Assembly: GCA_963797765.1 (NCBI GenBank)
Contig: CAWCQU010000003.1
Span: forward strand, 868,001-932,000
Reading direction: 5' to 3'
DNA: 64,000 nt
DNA from: JBGPTK01 sp963797765
Lineage (GTDB): Bacteria > Acidobacteriota > Terriglobia > Acidiferrales > UBA7541
Positions 17,697 through 29,999 of this stretch are shown here, piece after piece (positions within the stretch are counted from its first letter, which is position 1; every line of letters begins with the position of its first letter). The notes under the pieces are model-generated. The model made no database searches and was not told the DNA's origin. It worked only from the letters and a program-made list of their open reading frames with translations. A program made the translations under genes and the position numbers.

Positions 17697-19477
17697 GGAG
17701 GCTTTCGCCCGGCGCTGTGGTTCTTCTTATTCTTTGTACAGCTAACTCCGCAAAAGCCACGATTCGTTATTCCGTTTCCGTTGAACACCCCGAGCAGCAT
17801 TTTTTTCATGTGACCATGACGGTTCCGAAGGCAGGCAGCGATTTCACCGTGCAGATACCGGCCTGGAACGCTCTCTATCAAATTCGGGATTTCGCCTCGC
17901 GCGTCCAAGGCGTGCGTGCGAAGGGCGGCGATGGCGGTCCCGGTGCGGAAATCGCGGTGGCGAAACTCGATAAGCAGACGTGGAGGATTGGTCCGCGCCC
18001 CGGTATCGGCGGCACGCTCAGCGTCACTCTTGATTACCAGATTTATTGGGATGACCCCGGCCCATTCAATTCGCAGCTGAATTTGCATCATGGTTTTTTG
18101 AATCCGGCGGAGATTCTGTTTTATTTGCCGGATCGCCGTTCGGAAGACGTCGTGATCGAATACACCGCCTTGCCGGTGGGATGGAAAGTTGCGCAGGAGC
18201 TCCCGCCCGGCCCCACGGGAAATACGTTCGTGGCTGCCAGCTACGACGCGCTGGCGGACGCGCCGGCGGAATTGAGTGCATTCAGCGAATTCCGGTTCGA
18301 AGAGAGCAACGCGAAGATTCGAGTGGTGGTGGACGCCGAAAGCTGGCACGAAACGCAATTATCCGAAGTGCTTCACCGGATCGTCGGGTACGAGACTCAA
18401 CTGATGGGCGGAGCGCCGTTCGCCGAGTACACTTTTTTCTTTCACTTCGGTCCCGCTTCGGAAATGGGTGGCGGGGGCATGGAACACTCCAATTGCACCG
18501 CGATCTCCGTCAGCTCGGACGACAATGCCGCGTCTGTGGCGGCTCATGAATTTTTCCATTTGTGGAATGTGAAGCGCATCCGCCCGCAAACTTTGGAGCC
18601 ACTCGATTACACCAGCGAGATGTACACGCGAGCGCTTTGGTTTGCGGAAGGCGTGACCAGCACGTACGGCGCCTACACTCTTGAGCGTTCCGGTCTCTGG
18701 TCGCGCAAAGCGTGGTATGCCGATCTGGCTTCCCAGATCGAAGAGTTGCAATCGACGCCCGCGCGGGAATGGACCAGCGCGGAACAGGCCAGCCTTGATG
18801 CCTGGTTTGAAAAATATTCCCTGTATCGCGCGCCGGAATTCAGCATTTCGTATTACAACAAAGGCCAGATCCTCGGCGTGCTGCTGGATTTGAAGATCCG
18901 CGCGGCCACGCAGAATCATGCTTCGCTCGATCACGTTCTGCGCGTGATGAATGAAGAATATGGGAAACGCCAACGCTATTATCACGACAGCGTGGATATC
19001 GAAGCCGTGGCCGAACAAGCGTGCAATTGCAAGCTGGACGACTTTTTCACTCAATATGTTTCCGGAACAAAGGAAATTCCTTACGATGAATTCCTGGCAG
19101 TTGCCGGCCTGCGGTTGAAAACGAAAAGCCGGACCACCGCCGATCTGGGCTTAAGGATGGCGCGGGGGCCTGGAAATACATTCGTAGTTACGGCGCTGGT
19201 GCCGGGCAGCAGCGCGGAATCCGCGGGCGTTCATGCCGGGGATGTGATGGTATCCATCAACGGCGAGCCGGTGCCGCATAATATCCACGATTGGCTGGAG
19301 GGGCGGCCGGTGGATCAGATGGTGCGCGTGCGAGTGCGCCGTGATGGCGCGGAACGCGATCTCTCGTTCGCTTTGAGCGCGCGCGAAGAACTTTCCTACG
19401 AAATTGAAGAGGATTCCCACGCCACGGCCGAACAGAAACGTATCCGCGATGGACTTCTGCATGGCGGCACTGATTAG
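17693..19477 (+). CDS. M61-family metallopeptidase with PDZ domain
   Basis: This 594-residue protein starts with a signal peptide (LSPGAVVLLILCTANSAKA). An N-terminal beta-sandwich is followed by a thermolysin-like catalytic domain with the zinc motif HEFFH at residues 285-289 and the third ligand E319 in FAEGVTS. A C-terminal PDZ domain spans about residues 475-570 (VTALVPGSSAESAGVHAGD). Family M61 includes glycyl aminopeptidases. It is presumably periplasmic. It shares an ATGA overlap with mpl and lies six bases before plsC, so these genes form one transcription unit of envelope functions. Confidence 0.93.
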   Translation: MRRLSPGAVVLLILCTANSAKATIRYSVSVEHPEQHFFHVTMTVPKAGSDFTVQIPAWNALYQIRDFASRVQGVRAKGGDGGPGAEIAVAKLDKQTWRIGPRPGIGGTLSVTLDYQIYWDDPGPFNSQLNLHHGFLNPAEILFYLPDRRSEDVVIEYTALPVGWKVAQELPPGPTGNTFVAASYDALADAPAELSAFSEFRFEESNAKIRVVVDAESWHETQLSEVLHRIVGYETQLMGGAPFAEYTFFFHFGPASEMGGGGMEHSNCTAISVSSDDNAASVAAHEFFHLWNVKRIRPQTLEPLDYTSEMYTRALWFAEGVTSTYGAYTLERSGLWSRKAWYADLASQIEELQSTPAREWTSAEQASLDAWFEKYSLYRAPEFSISYYNKGQILGVLLDLKIRAATQNHASLDHVLRVMNEEYGKRQRYYHDSVDIEAVAEQACNCKLDDFFTQYVSGTKEIPYDEFLAVAGLRLKTKSRTTADLGLRMARGPGNTFVVTALVPGSSAESAGVHAGDVMVSINGEPVPHNIHDWLEGRPVDQMVRVRVRRDGAERDLSFALSAREELSYEIEEDSHATAEQKRIRDGLLHGGTD

Positions 19478-19483
19478 CCTGTA

Positions 19484-20215
19484 ATGATCCGCTTACTATT
19501 CGCCGCCACCTACATGTTCCTTTTGGTGATCCTGGTTGGTCCTCCGTTCATTTTGCACGCATACTTCACGCGCAAGGCTGATGCTCTTTATCGCACGGGC
19601 TTAGGAGCCATGCTCATCCTCTACCGCGCAATGGGAATTCGAATTCGGGCTGAGGGACTGGAAAATATCCCGCCAGGCGTGTGTGTCTTTATGGCCAATC
19701 ACACCAGCAACCTTGATCCGCCGGCGATTGCGAATTCAATTCCCCGGAGAGTGGCGCTGCTCGCGAAGAAGGAATTATTTAAAATTCCGATTGTCGGCGC
19801 CGCACTGGCGGTGGCGAATATTGTGCCCGTGGACCGCAAGGATCGCGAGGCAGCGGTCGCCAGCGTCGGCAAGGCCGTGGCGAAATTAAAAGAGGGAGTT
19901 TCGTTCCTTGTCTATCCGGAGGGAACCCGCAGTACCGATGGACGCTTGCTGCCATTCAAGAAGGGAACTTTCGTTATGGCCATCGAAGCAGGAGTGCCCA
20001 TCGTTCCGGTCTCCGTCGCGGGTGCGCACAAGATCATGCGCAAAGGCGAGTGGTCAATTCATCCCGGCGAGATTGTGGTGAGATTTGGCCATCCCATCGA
20101 TGCATCGGCCTACACAGCGGATCAACGCACTGAATTGCTCGCCGTAGTGCACGCTGCGGTGGCTGCGGGCTTGCCTGCGGATCAACAACCTCTGGCTACC
20201 GCTGAATCGGTTTAG
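19484..20215 (+). CDS. plsC: 1-acyl-sn-glycerol-3-phosphate acyltransferase
   Basis: A 243-residue membrane acyltransferase that makes phosphatidic acid from lysophosphatidic acid. An N-terminal hydrophobic helix (residues 3-25) is followed by the catalytic NHTSNLDP motif, the VNIVPVDRKDRE stretch and the substrate-binding YPEGTRS motif, all in proper order. The C-terminal IVPVSVAGAHKIMRKG is also typical. The protein is of normal length. It is closely spaced behind the M61 peptidase. Confidence 0.93.
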   Translation: MIRLLFAATYMFLLVILVGPPFILHAYFTRKADALYRTGLGAMLILYRAMGIRIRAEGLENIPPGVCVFMANHTSNLDPPAIANSIPRRVALLAKKELFKIPIVGAALAVANIVPVDRKDREAAVASVGKAVAKLKEGVSFLVYPEGTRSTDGRLLPFKKGTFVMAIEAGVPIVPVSVAGAHKIMRKGEWSIHPGEIVVRFGHPIDASAYTADQRTELLAVVHAAVAAGLPADQQPLATAESV

Positions 20216-20246
20216 CGGAAAGTGGGAACCGCGAATAATGATCCGG

Positions 20247-21266
20247 CTATTTCGCGCCTAAATTCCTTACTTCGGCTGTAAGCTGCAACACGAGCTTGCG
20301 AAGCTCGGGCAGACGATTGAAAACGCCAATCGCGCGGTACCAATCCGCGGTCGGAATCGCCGGCGATCCCGAATAGGAAGTTTTCTCCGGGACATCATTG
20401 CCCAGCCCGCTTTGCCCGGTCACAACCGCTCCATCGCCCACCGTAAGGTGGCCGCCGCTCGCGGACTGGCCAGCGAAAATACAACTGTTCCCAACGCGCG
20501 TGGATCCGGCCAAACCCACTTGGCCGCAAAGCAAGGTGTCTTCGCCGACTTTACAGGAGTGGCCAACCTGGACCAGGTTATCGAGCTTTGTGCCGCGGCC
20601 AATCTTGGTCTCGCCGACCGTGGCGCGATCCACCGCGCTGTTGGCCTGGATTTCGACGTCATCGCCGATCACGCATATTCCCGACTGCCGAATTTTGTAC
20701 CAGCGTCCCGATGCGTCCTTGGCGAAGCCGAAACCATCGCCCCCGACCACCACGCCGTTTTGCAGGATCACACGATGTCCCAACCGGCATCCTTCGCGCA
20801 CGTTTGCGTGCGAATGCGCCAGAAAATCATTTCCGATGCGCGCGCCGCGGTAAATCACCACAAAACTGTGTAACACCGCGTTTCGCCCAATTTCCACATC
20901 CTCATCCAGGAAGCAGTACGGCCCGATGTGCGCCCCGGGACCTACGCGAGCGCTTCGCGCGATCACGGCCGTGGGATGGACGCCGAGGGCAAAACGTGGA
21001 GCTTCGTGGAATATCTCAATGGCCCTGGCGAAATCCAAGTAGGGGTTCGATGAGCGCAGTGCTGCGATTGGTACTGGGCCTTCTTCGGGCTTGATCAGGA
21101 TGGCCGAGGCGAGCGAGCGCTGCAGGGCGGGCCGGTATCGGCGATTTGCCAGAAAGGTCAGCTGCCCCGGACGCGCCTCCTCGATTCCCGAGACGCCGAT
21201 GATTTCGATATCGGGATCGCCTTCGAGCTCGCACTTCAATCGCTCCGCTATCTCGCCCAGTTGCAT
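20247..21266 (-). CDS. lpxD: UDP-3-O-acylglucosamine N-acyltransferase LpxD
   Basis: LpxD adds the N-linked 3-hydroxyacyl chain to UDP-3-O-acyl-GlcN in lipid A synthesis, so its presence implies an outer membrane with LPS. The N-terminal uridine-binding domain is followed by a long left-handed beta-helix of hexapeptide repeats (GARIGNDFLAHSHANVREG and others). The catalytic histidine lies in LVQVGHSCKVGED. The frame is open to 21332, but the ATG at 21266 has AAGGAG eight bases upstream and gives the family start MQLGEIAERLKCELEGD (339 residues). It is convergent with plsC. No other lpx genes are in the window. Confidence 0.93.
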   Translation of the reverse strand: MQLGEIAERLKCELEGDPDIEIIGVSGIEEARPGQLTFLANRRYRPALQRSLASAILIKPEEGPVPIAALRSSNPYLDFARAIEIFHEAPRFALGVHPTAVIARSARVGPGAHIGPYCFLDEDVEIGRNAVLHSFVVIYRGARIGNDFLAHSHANVREGCRLGHRVILQNGVVVGGDGFGFAKDASGRWYKIRQSGICVIGDDVEIQANSAVDRATVGETKIGRGTKLDNLVQVGHSCKVGEDTLLCGQVGLAGSTRVGNSCIFAGQSASGGHLTVGDGAVVTGQSGLGNDVPEKTSYSGSPAIPTADWYRAIGVFNRLPELRKLVLQLTAEVRNLGAK

Positions 21267-21404
21267 GCCGGGTCTCCTTAAGGGAATGCGGCGCAGCAAA
21301 CGATCAAACTCCGCAAGGGGAATGTATAACATTTTCGGTTTCCGCGCCCACGGGCTCGAGTGATGCGTGAGTGCATTGTGACTTGTGGAATCTACGGAAA
21401 GGCT

Positions 21405-21437
21405 TTACCGCCGAGGCGCTGAGAACGCAGAGGTGGC
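21405..21437 (+). repeat. Short dispersed repeat, family C copy 1
   Basis: A stretch of about 33 bp, TTACCGCCGAGGCGCTGAGA followed by ACGCAGAGGTGGC, that closely matches 31799-31832. Sequences of this CGCAGAGG type occur as dispersed intergenic repeats in many bacterial genomes. It lies between lpxD and the next minus-strand gene; no coding content is seen. Confidence 0.55.
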
Positions 21438-21470
21438 CGGGACGGAGCGCGTGAAGTAAAGAAGGAGCTA

Positions 21471-21965
21471 CTATTCGGCGAAGAGCTTGGGTTGGGGCGG
21501 CGCGGGCGTGCGGGGAGGAGTTCTCCGCGCTACACCCACCACCCCGAGTACCTTCATCTCCACCAGTGCCGTCCGCGGGATGAAGATACGGATACTATTT
21601 CCGTGCAGGTCGGGCGGCGTGAGTTGAACGCCGTTTACGAGCAGGTCGAGAAGATCGTTCGAAACGATACCCTCAAGCAAATCGTTGTCGCGGAACTTCA
21701 ACCGGACCCACAAGCCATCCAGCTTGGGGCGGCTGAAGAAACTCTTTCGCTCGGGTTCGAATTTTTCGGTGAATTCCCGAACGAAATAGAGACTTTTCAC
21801 ATCTTCCAAGGGGACGACGCGATGCTCGCCGTTGGGCGTAAGAAGTTCGATCGTGTCGGAACGCCCCAAGCCAACAGGATTCAGGTATCCATGGATAGTG
21901 CTACGGTCAAACTGAAGGACAATGACTTTCTTATGCGTAGACGTGGCGGCGTGACTTTTCACCAA
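21471..21965 (-). CDS. Conserved hypothetical protein
   Basis: A 164-residue soluble protein without signal peptide, membrane segment or motif that I recognise. It appears to be mostly beta strands in two related halves. The first (KKVIVLQFDRSTIHGYLNP, then VPLEDVKSLYFVREF) and the second (DGLWVRLKFRDNDLLEGIV, then VPRTALVEMKVLGVVG) both run as strand, a G-containing turn and a return strand. That suggests a duplicated small beta-barrel fold. A proline-rich tail (RRTPPRTPAPPQPK) ends the protein. It is divergent from murJ; no function is proposed. Confidence 0.7.
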   Translation of the reverse strand: MVKSHAATSTHKKVIVLQFDRSTIHGYLNPVGLGRSDTIELLTPNGEHRVVPLEDVKSLYFVREFTEKFEPERKSFFSRPKLDGLWVRLKFRDNDLLEGIVSNDLLDLLVNGVQLTPPDLHGNSIRIFIPRTALVEMKVLGVVGVARRTPPRTPAPPQPKLFAE

Positions 21966-22077
21966 GCGAAGGCCTTTTGGTAGGCTATTGCTAATTAACG
22001 AATGCGATGTTACAATAGTACTCTATGGGCTGTCAACTCGTTGGTGTCTAAAGGGTTAGTGGCGGAGCGCCTCACGT

Positions 22078-23712
22078 TTGACCGAGAAGACAAAGATTCT
22101 GAGGTCAGCCTCGGTTATCACCTTTTTCACCCTAACCAGCAGGGTTTTCGGCTACATACGCGACCAGCGAATCACACTTCTGCTGGGCACCTCGCTTTCC
22201 GCCGATTCGTTTATTCTCGCCTACCGTATCCCCAATCTTCTAAGGCGTTTGGTGGGGGAAGGATCGATGACGGCGGCTTTTATCCCTGTTTTCACCAGCT
22301 ATTTGGCGCGGGAAGAAAGGGAAGCGGTATGGCGGTTTGCAAACCGAGTCTTCTGGACGCTGGCGCTGGTCGTGGCGATAGTGACCGTCCTTGGCATGGT
22401 GTTTTCAGCGCAGATTGTGCATTTTTTTACTCTTTTCGGCGGACGGTCCGGCGAGTGGAGCCTGGCGGTTTATCTCAATCGAATCATCTTCCCGTTTCTC
22501 TTCTTCATCAGCCTGGCCGCTTTAGCGATGGCAATTTTGAACAGCTTTCACGTTTTTGGACTGCCTGCTGCAAGTCCCATAGTCGCCAATCTTGTGATTA
22601 TCGCCTTGTCGTTCGGTGTGTTCTACCGGCCGTTGATGAAGCTCGCGCCCGCAGCCTATCGCACTCCCGCCGTGGTCCTGGCCGCGGCTGTGGTGATCGG
22701 CGGGGCACTGCAGTTTTTGATCCAGGTTCCGGAATTGGTCCGCAGAGGAATGAACTTTCACTTTGGCCTTTCCTTTTCGGATCCCGGAATCCGGAAGGTG
22801 GCCACGCTTTCGGTCCCGGGCTTTTTTGGCATCGGGGTTTATCAAGTGAATTTTTTTGTGGGGACAATTTTTGCGACCTCTTCGCGGATGCCTCGCGGAA
22901 GCATCACGTCGCTCTACGTGGCGGAACGAATCACCGAGTTGGTGCTGGGCGCGTTCGCAATCTCGGTGGCTACGGCAATTCTGCCCATGATGTCGATGCA
23001 AGCGGCTTCCGGGGATTACGAGACATTGAAGAAAACGATGGTGTTTTCGATGCGCATCGTTTTCTTCGTCGCCGTGCCGGCCGCTCTCGCTCTCATGCTG
23101 CTGCGGCAGCCGATTGTTCAGGTGCTGTTCCAACACGGACAGTTCTCTCAAGACTCAACGGCGCTCACATCCCGCGCGCTTCTTTTTTACGCGATCGGCC
23201 TGCCGGCATTCGCGGGAGTAAAACTCATCGTGCCGGCGTTTTATTCCCTGCACGATATGATGAGCCCGGTGAGAGTGGCGGCTTATGCCATGCTACTGAA
23301 CCTGGCGCTGAATCTGATCTTCCTGGAACTGTTCTTCCAGACGCTGTACAACGGAAGCCCGGCGCTGGCAACATCGCTCTCCGCTTATTTCAATTTCGGA
23401 CTGCTTTTCATTCTGCTGCGGCAAAGATTGGGGAGGCTGGGTACGCGAGGCCTGCTCAACTCGTTCAGCAAGATCGTGGCGTGCGCGGCGGTGATGGAAA
23501 TTGTGTGTTACGCAATTTTGCGAATATCCAAATTTTCGACTTACGAACACTTTTTGCCGAGGCTGGCGCTGCTGGCATTACTGGTCGCGGCCGGCTTGCT
23601 GAGTTATCTGGGGACCGCACGCCTGCTGCGATGCGAAGAGCTGGATGAAGTGTCCCAGCTTCTGCGTCAGCGCGGAAAACTGGAACCAGCCGCACCGATG
23701 ATGGTCGAATAA
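22078..23712 (+). CDS. murJ: Lipid II flippase MurJ
   Basis: A 544-residue MOP-superfamily flippase moving lipid II across the cytoplasmic membrane for peptidoglycan synthesis. About 14 hydrophobic helices are visible. The family motifs SRVFGYIRDQRI, LRRLVGEGSMTAAFIPVF and NGSPALATSLSAYFNF are present. The start is a TTG at 22078 with GGCGGAG ten bases upstream; an in-frame stop at 22057 rules out anything earlier. A second long frame covers the same bases (22002-23648) but lacks any family motif. The gene is followed three bases later by the xer recombinase. Confidence 0.94.
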   Translation: MTEKTKILRSASVITFFTLTSRVFGYIRDQRITLLLGTSLSADSFILAYRIPNLLRRLVGEGSMTAAFIPVFTSYLAREEREAVWRFANRVFWTLALVVAIVTVLGMVFSAQIVHFFTLFGGRSGEWSLAVYLNRIIFPFLFFISLAALAMAILNSFHVFGLPAASPIVANLVIIALSFGVFYRPLMKLAPAAYRTPAVVLAAAVVIGGALQFLIQVPELVRRGMNFHFGLSFSDPGIRKVATLSVPGFFGIGVYQVNFFVGTIFATSSRMPRGSITSLYVAERITELVLGAFAISVATAILPMMSMQAASGDYETLKKTMVFSMRIVFFVAVPAALALMLLRQPIVQVLFQHGQFSQDSTALTSRALLFYAIGLPAFAGVKLIVPAFYSLHDMMSPVRVAAYAMLLNLALNLIFLELFFQTLYNGSPALATSLSAYFNFGLLFILLRQRLGRLGTRGLLNSFSKIVACAAVMEIVCYAILRISKFSTYEHFLPRLALLALLVAAGLLSYLGTARLLRCEELDEVSQLLRQRGKLEPAAPMMVE

Positions 23713-23714
23713 GA

Positions 23715-24635
23715 ATGGCTGAGACGAAGAAACTCGCACTGAAGAGTCTGCAGGATCCGCAATTGCGCGCGTTCCTCAGTTATATGCGCGTGGAAAAAGG
23801 CGTGTCCCAAAACACGCTTTCCGCATACAGCCGTGATTTGGGAAAATTCGAGGCCTTCGCCGCCAAGCGGCGGCATCGCGCCTGCGAAATGGAGCGCGCC
23901 GACGTGGTTGATTTCCTGAGTACCCTCTACCAGCAAAAACTGGATAGCCGTTCGATTGCCCGCAACCTGGTCTCGTTGCGAAGTTTCTTCCGGTTCGCGC
24001 TGGCCGAAGGATTTATCAAGGACGACCCCGCACAAAATGTTGAATCGCCAAAATTCCGCCAGTCGCTTCCCTCGTTTCTCAGCGTCGGGGAAGTCGACCG
24101 GCTACTGGCCCAGCCTGATCTTTCCACGCCGCTCGGAATTCGCGACAAAGCCCTAATCGAATTGCTTTACAGCTCCGGCCTGCGCGTTTCGGAGTTATTA
24201 AACCTGCGCGCGGGTGATATCCACATGGAAGTGGGCTGCTTGCGTTGCATCGGGAAAGGAGACAAAGAGCGGCAGGTGCCGGTGGGCCGCGTGGCTCTCG
24301 AAGCGGTGCAGACCTACTTGCGCGATGCGCGGCCTGTTTTGTTGGGGAAGAAATCGTCCGCCTTTCTGTTCCTCAATCGCCGAGGCGGGCAGATGAGCCG
24401 GTTCGGATTCTGGCAACGCCTGGCGGCTTACGGCAGAATGGCGGGACTGCGTGCGAAGCTTTCCCCGCACAAATTGCGGCACAGCTTTGCAACGCACTTG
24501 CTCGAACGCGGCGCCGATCTTCGATCCGTGCAAATGATGTTGGGCCATTCAGACATTTCCACGACACAAATTTATACCCACGTGGTTCAGGACCGGTTGA
24601 AGCAGATTTATAAGCAGCACCATCCACGCGCCTGA
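23715..24635 (+). CDS. xerD: Tyrosine recombinase XerC/XerD
   Basis: A 306-residue tyrosine recombinase resembling the Xer proteins that resolve chromosome dimers at dif. The SAM-like core-binding domain (FLSYMRVEKGVSQNTLSAYSRDL) is followed by the catalytic domain. The catalytic arginine is in SSGLRVSELLNLR, HKLRHSF supplies His and Arg, LGHSDISTTQ the second His and IYTHV the tyrosine nucleophile. The housekeeping position right after murJ, with no flanking mobile genes, argues for Xer rather than an integron or phage integrase. XerC and XerD cannot be separated with certainty here. Confidence 0.9.
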   Translation: MAETKKLALKSLQDPQLRAFLSYMRVEKGVSQNTLSAYSRDLGKFEAFAAKRRHRACEMERADVVDFLSTLYQQKLDSRSIARNLVSLRSFFRFALAEGFIKDDPAQNVESPKFRQSLPSFLSVGEVDRLLAQPDLSTPLGIRDKALIELLYSSGLRVSELLNLRAGDIHMEVGCLRCIGKGDKERQVPVGRVALEAVQTYLRDARPVLLGKKSSAFLFLNRRGGQMSRFGFWQRLAAYGRMAGLRAKLSPHKLRHSFATHLLERGADLRSVQMMLGHSDISTTQIYTHVVQDRLKQIYKQHHPRA

Positions 24636-24692
24636 AGGAAATTTTGGAATCGACGGGGTGGCGGGGAATGTTAGGCAAGGAGGCTGAGCGGG

Positions 24693-26234
24693 ATGCCTGA
24701 TTACATGTATTTATTGGAAAGCCGGTTATCGCCTGAGCAGCGAGCGGCGCTGGTGCGCGTCCAGGAATTGGCGCGGGCGCAGGAATCCAACGTGTATCTC
24801 ACCGGCGGCGCGGTCCGCGATTTGATTTCCGGCATGCCGCTGCGGGACTTGGATTTCACGCTCGAAGGAAATCCGGTGAAGGTTGTAAACGAGCTTGAAA
24901 AGGGGGGAGCGAAGCTCGTCTCGTCGAATGACCGCCTGCGTCATTACGAAATGATTTTCGCCGGTGACGTGGATCTGTCGCTGGCGGCGGCGCGCGACGA
25001 CGTGTATGAACGGCCGGGGAGCAAGCCGGAGATTCGCTGGTGCACGGTGATGGAAGATTTGCGCCGGCGTGATTTTTCTCTCAACGCCATCGCCATTTCG
25101 CTGAACCCGAATTCGCGCGGCCTGCTGCTCGATCCCACCAACGGCCTGGCAGATCTTGAAAAGCAGGAGATACGCACTCTTTCCATTCACGCCTTCACCA
25201 ACCAGCCGATCCGCCTGATGCGCATCCTGCGATTCTGTGCTCGCATGGGATTCAACGTGGAATCCCGCACCGAGGAATGGTTCGAACTGGCGATCGAACG
25301 CAAGCTGCACGAATCCATCGCAGGCGCGGACGCGGGCAACGAACTCCGTCAATTGGGACGCGAGGATAATCCCACCGCCACGCTAAAATCCTGGGAGTCG
25401 CATGGCCTGCTCGGGGCGATTCATCCGCAATTGCCGAAACGCCGCCCGGACTATGAAGCGCTCGGTAAGCTGGCGCGCGCTCGTGACGCAATGGCTGAAT
25501 CCGGCGTCCGTCCGCGGCTGTTCGCGCCGATCACCTACTACACGCTGCGCCGGCTCAAGGATCGAGAGATGGCTGCGGCGCTGCGCAGCCTGGAATTGCA
25601 TCAAGCCGAAATCGATTCCGTAATGCATCTGGAGGCGGAGACCGCGAAGGTTTTGAAAGTTCTGAAAGGCGCCAAGACCAATGCGCCTCGCGACGCTTAC
25701 AATTATCTGACGCATGTTCCCAACGATATCCTGACGTTTCTTCAGGCCGAGAATCCGAATCCCAAGGCGCTTTCGAAGATTCGCAATTATCTTCAAAAGT
25801 GGCGTCCCTTGCGCTCGAGCCTGCCCGTTGCGGAGCTGGATTCGCTGGGCATTCCGCGCGGCGCAAAATTCGACAAGATCCTCGAAGACCTATTTGAAAT
25901 GCAATTGCGCGGCAGAGCCCGCGATCCCGAGGATCGCACCAAGTCCCTGCGGAAACTGGCCGGAATTAAGCCGGAGCCAATCAAGAAAGTGAAGGACGAG
26001 AAAGAAATCGAAAAAGAGAAAGGCAGGAAGCGCGGGAAAGTGGCGGCGGATTTAAAAGCCAAGGGAAAGGAAAGGGCGGACGCAGCGGCGGCCGCGACAC
26101 AGCAGGAAGCAGCCAAGAAAGGCGGGCCGACGAAGGCTGCAAAGCCGGCTGGCGCGGGTTCTGGCTCCAAGAGCGGCGCAGCGAAATCCCCGAAGCCAGT
26201 CTCCAAGAAAGTCAAAATCTGCCTCGGCCGCTAA
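24693..26234 (+). CDS. CCA tRNA nucleotidyltransferase / poly(A) polymerase family
   Basis: This 513-residue protein is a class II nucleotidyltransferase adding CCA to tRNA 3' ends or poly(A) to RNA. The head domain has the GGAVRD and metal-binding DLDF motifs (residues 31-52), then RRRDFSLNAIA and the nucleotide-recognition segment NQPIRLMRILRFCARMGF. A long helical body follows. The last 90 or so residues are low-complexity Lys/Ala/Glu (KVKDEKEIEKEKGRKRGK and so on), probably a disordered RNA-binding tail. Which of the two activities it has cannot be decided from the sequence. Confidence 0.88.
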   Translation: MPDYMYLLESRLSPEQRAALVRVQELARAQESNVYLTGGAVRDLISGMPLRDLDFTLEGNPVKVVNELEKGGAKLVSSNDRLRHYEMIFAGDVDLSLAAARDDVYERPGSKPEIRWCTVMEDLRRRDFSLNAIAISLNPNSRGLLLDPTNGLADLEKQEIRTLSIHAFTNQPIRLMRILRFCARMGFNVESRTEEWFELAIERKLHESIAGADAGNELRQLGREDNPTATLKSWESHGLLGAIHPQLPKRRPDYEALGKLARARDAMAESGVRPRLFAPITYYTLRRLKDREMAAALRSLELHQAEIDSVMHLEAETAKVLKVLKGAKTNAPRDAYNYLTHVPNDILTFLQAENPNPKALSKIRNYLQKWRPLRSSLPVAELDSLGIPRGAKFDKILEDLFEMQLRGRARDPEDRTKSLRKLAGIKPEPIKKVKDEKEIEKEKGRKRGKVAADLKAKGKERADAAAAATQQEAAKKGGPTKAAKPAGAGSGSKSGAAKSPKPVSKKVKICLGR

Positions 26235-26460
26235 ACGCGGTTGAGGTAAGTGGGTTTGTCACGGGAAACGGTTCGCCAACTTACCAAGGCGCTTTTCGAA
26301 TGGCCGTTGAACAGGGAAAGCCGCGCTGGCCTCTAAGCTAAAGTTTCAGCAGAGCTTGCGGCTATTCTCAACTGCCGCGGGACAATTCCAAAAATATATT
26401 CGCGGCCGGCGCCAGTTGGGCCATGACAAACTACCGCGCGTAAGACTAGAATAAATCGAC

Positions 26461-29922
<3,462 letters not shown>

Positions 29923-29999
29923 TAGATCGCGCCGGCTCCAACCGTTTCCGGCAACGCAAGTGTTTTCGGCCCCGAACCACCCGATCGAGTCTGAGGCTT

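Noticed and set aside
22002..23648. Plus-strand frame of 548 codons overlapping murJ
   Set aside because: The translation is rich in Arg, Gly and His with no membrane helices, while the other frame is a clear MurJ.
23715..24635. Tyrosine recombinase as mark of a mobile element
   Set aside because: Sequence and position right after murJ fit a housekeeping Xer protein; no att sites or cargo borders are visible.
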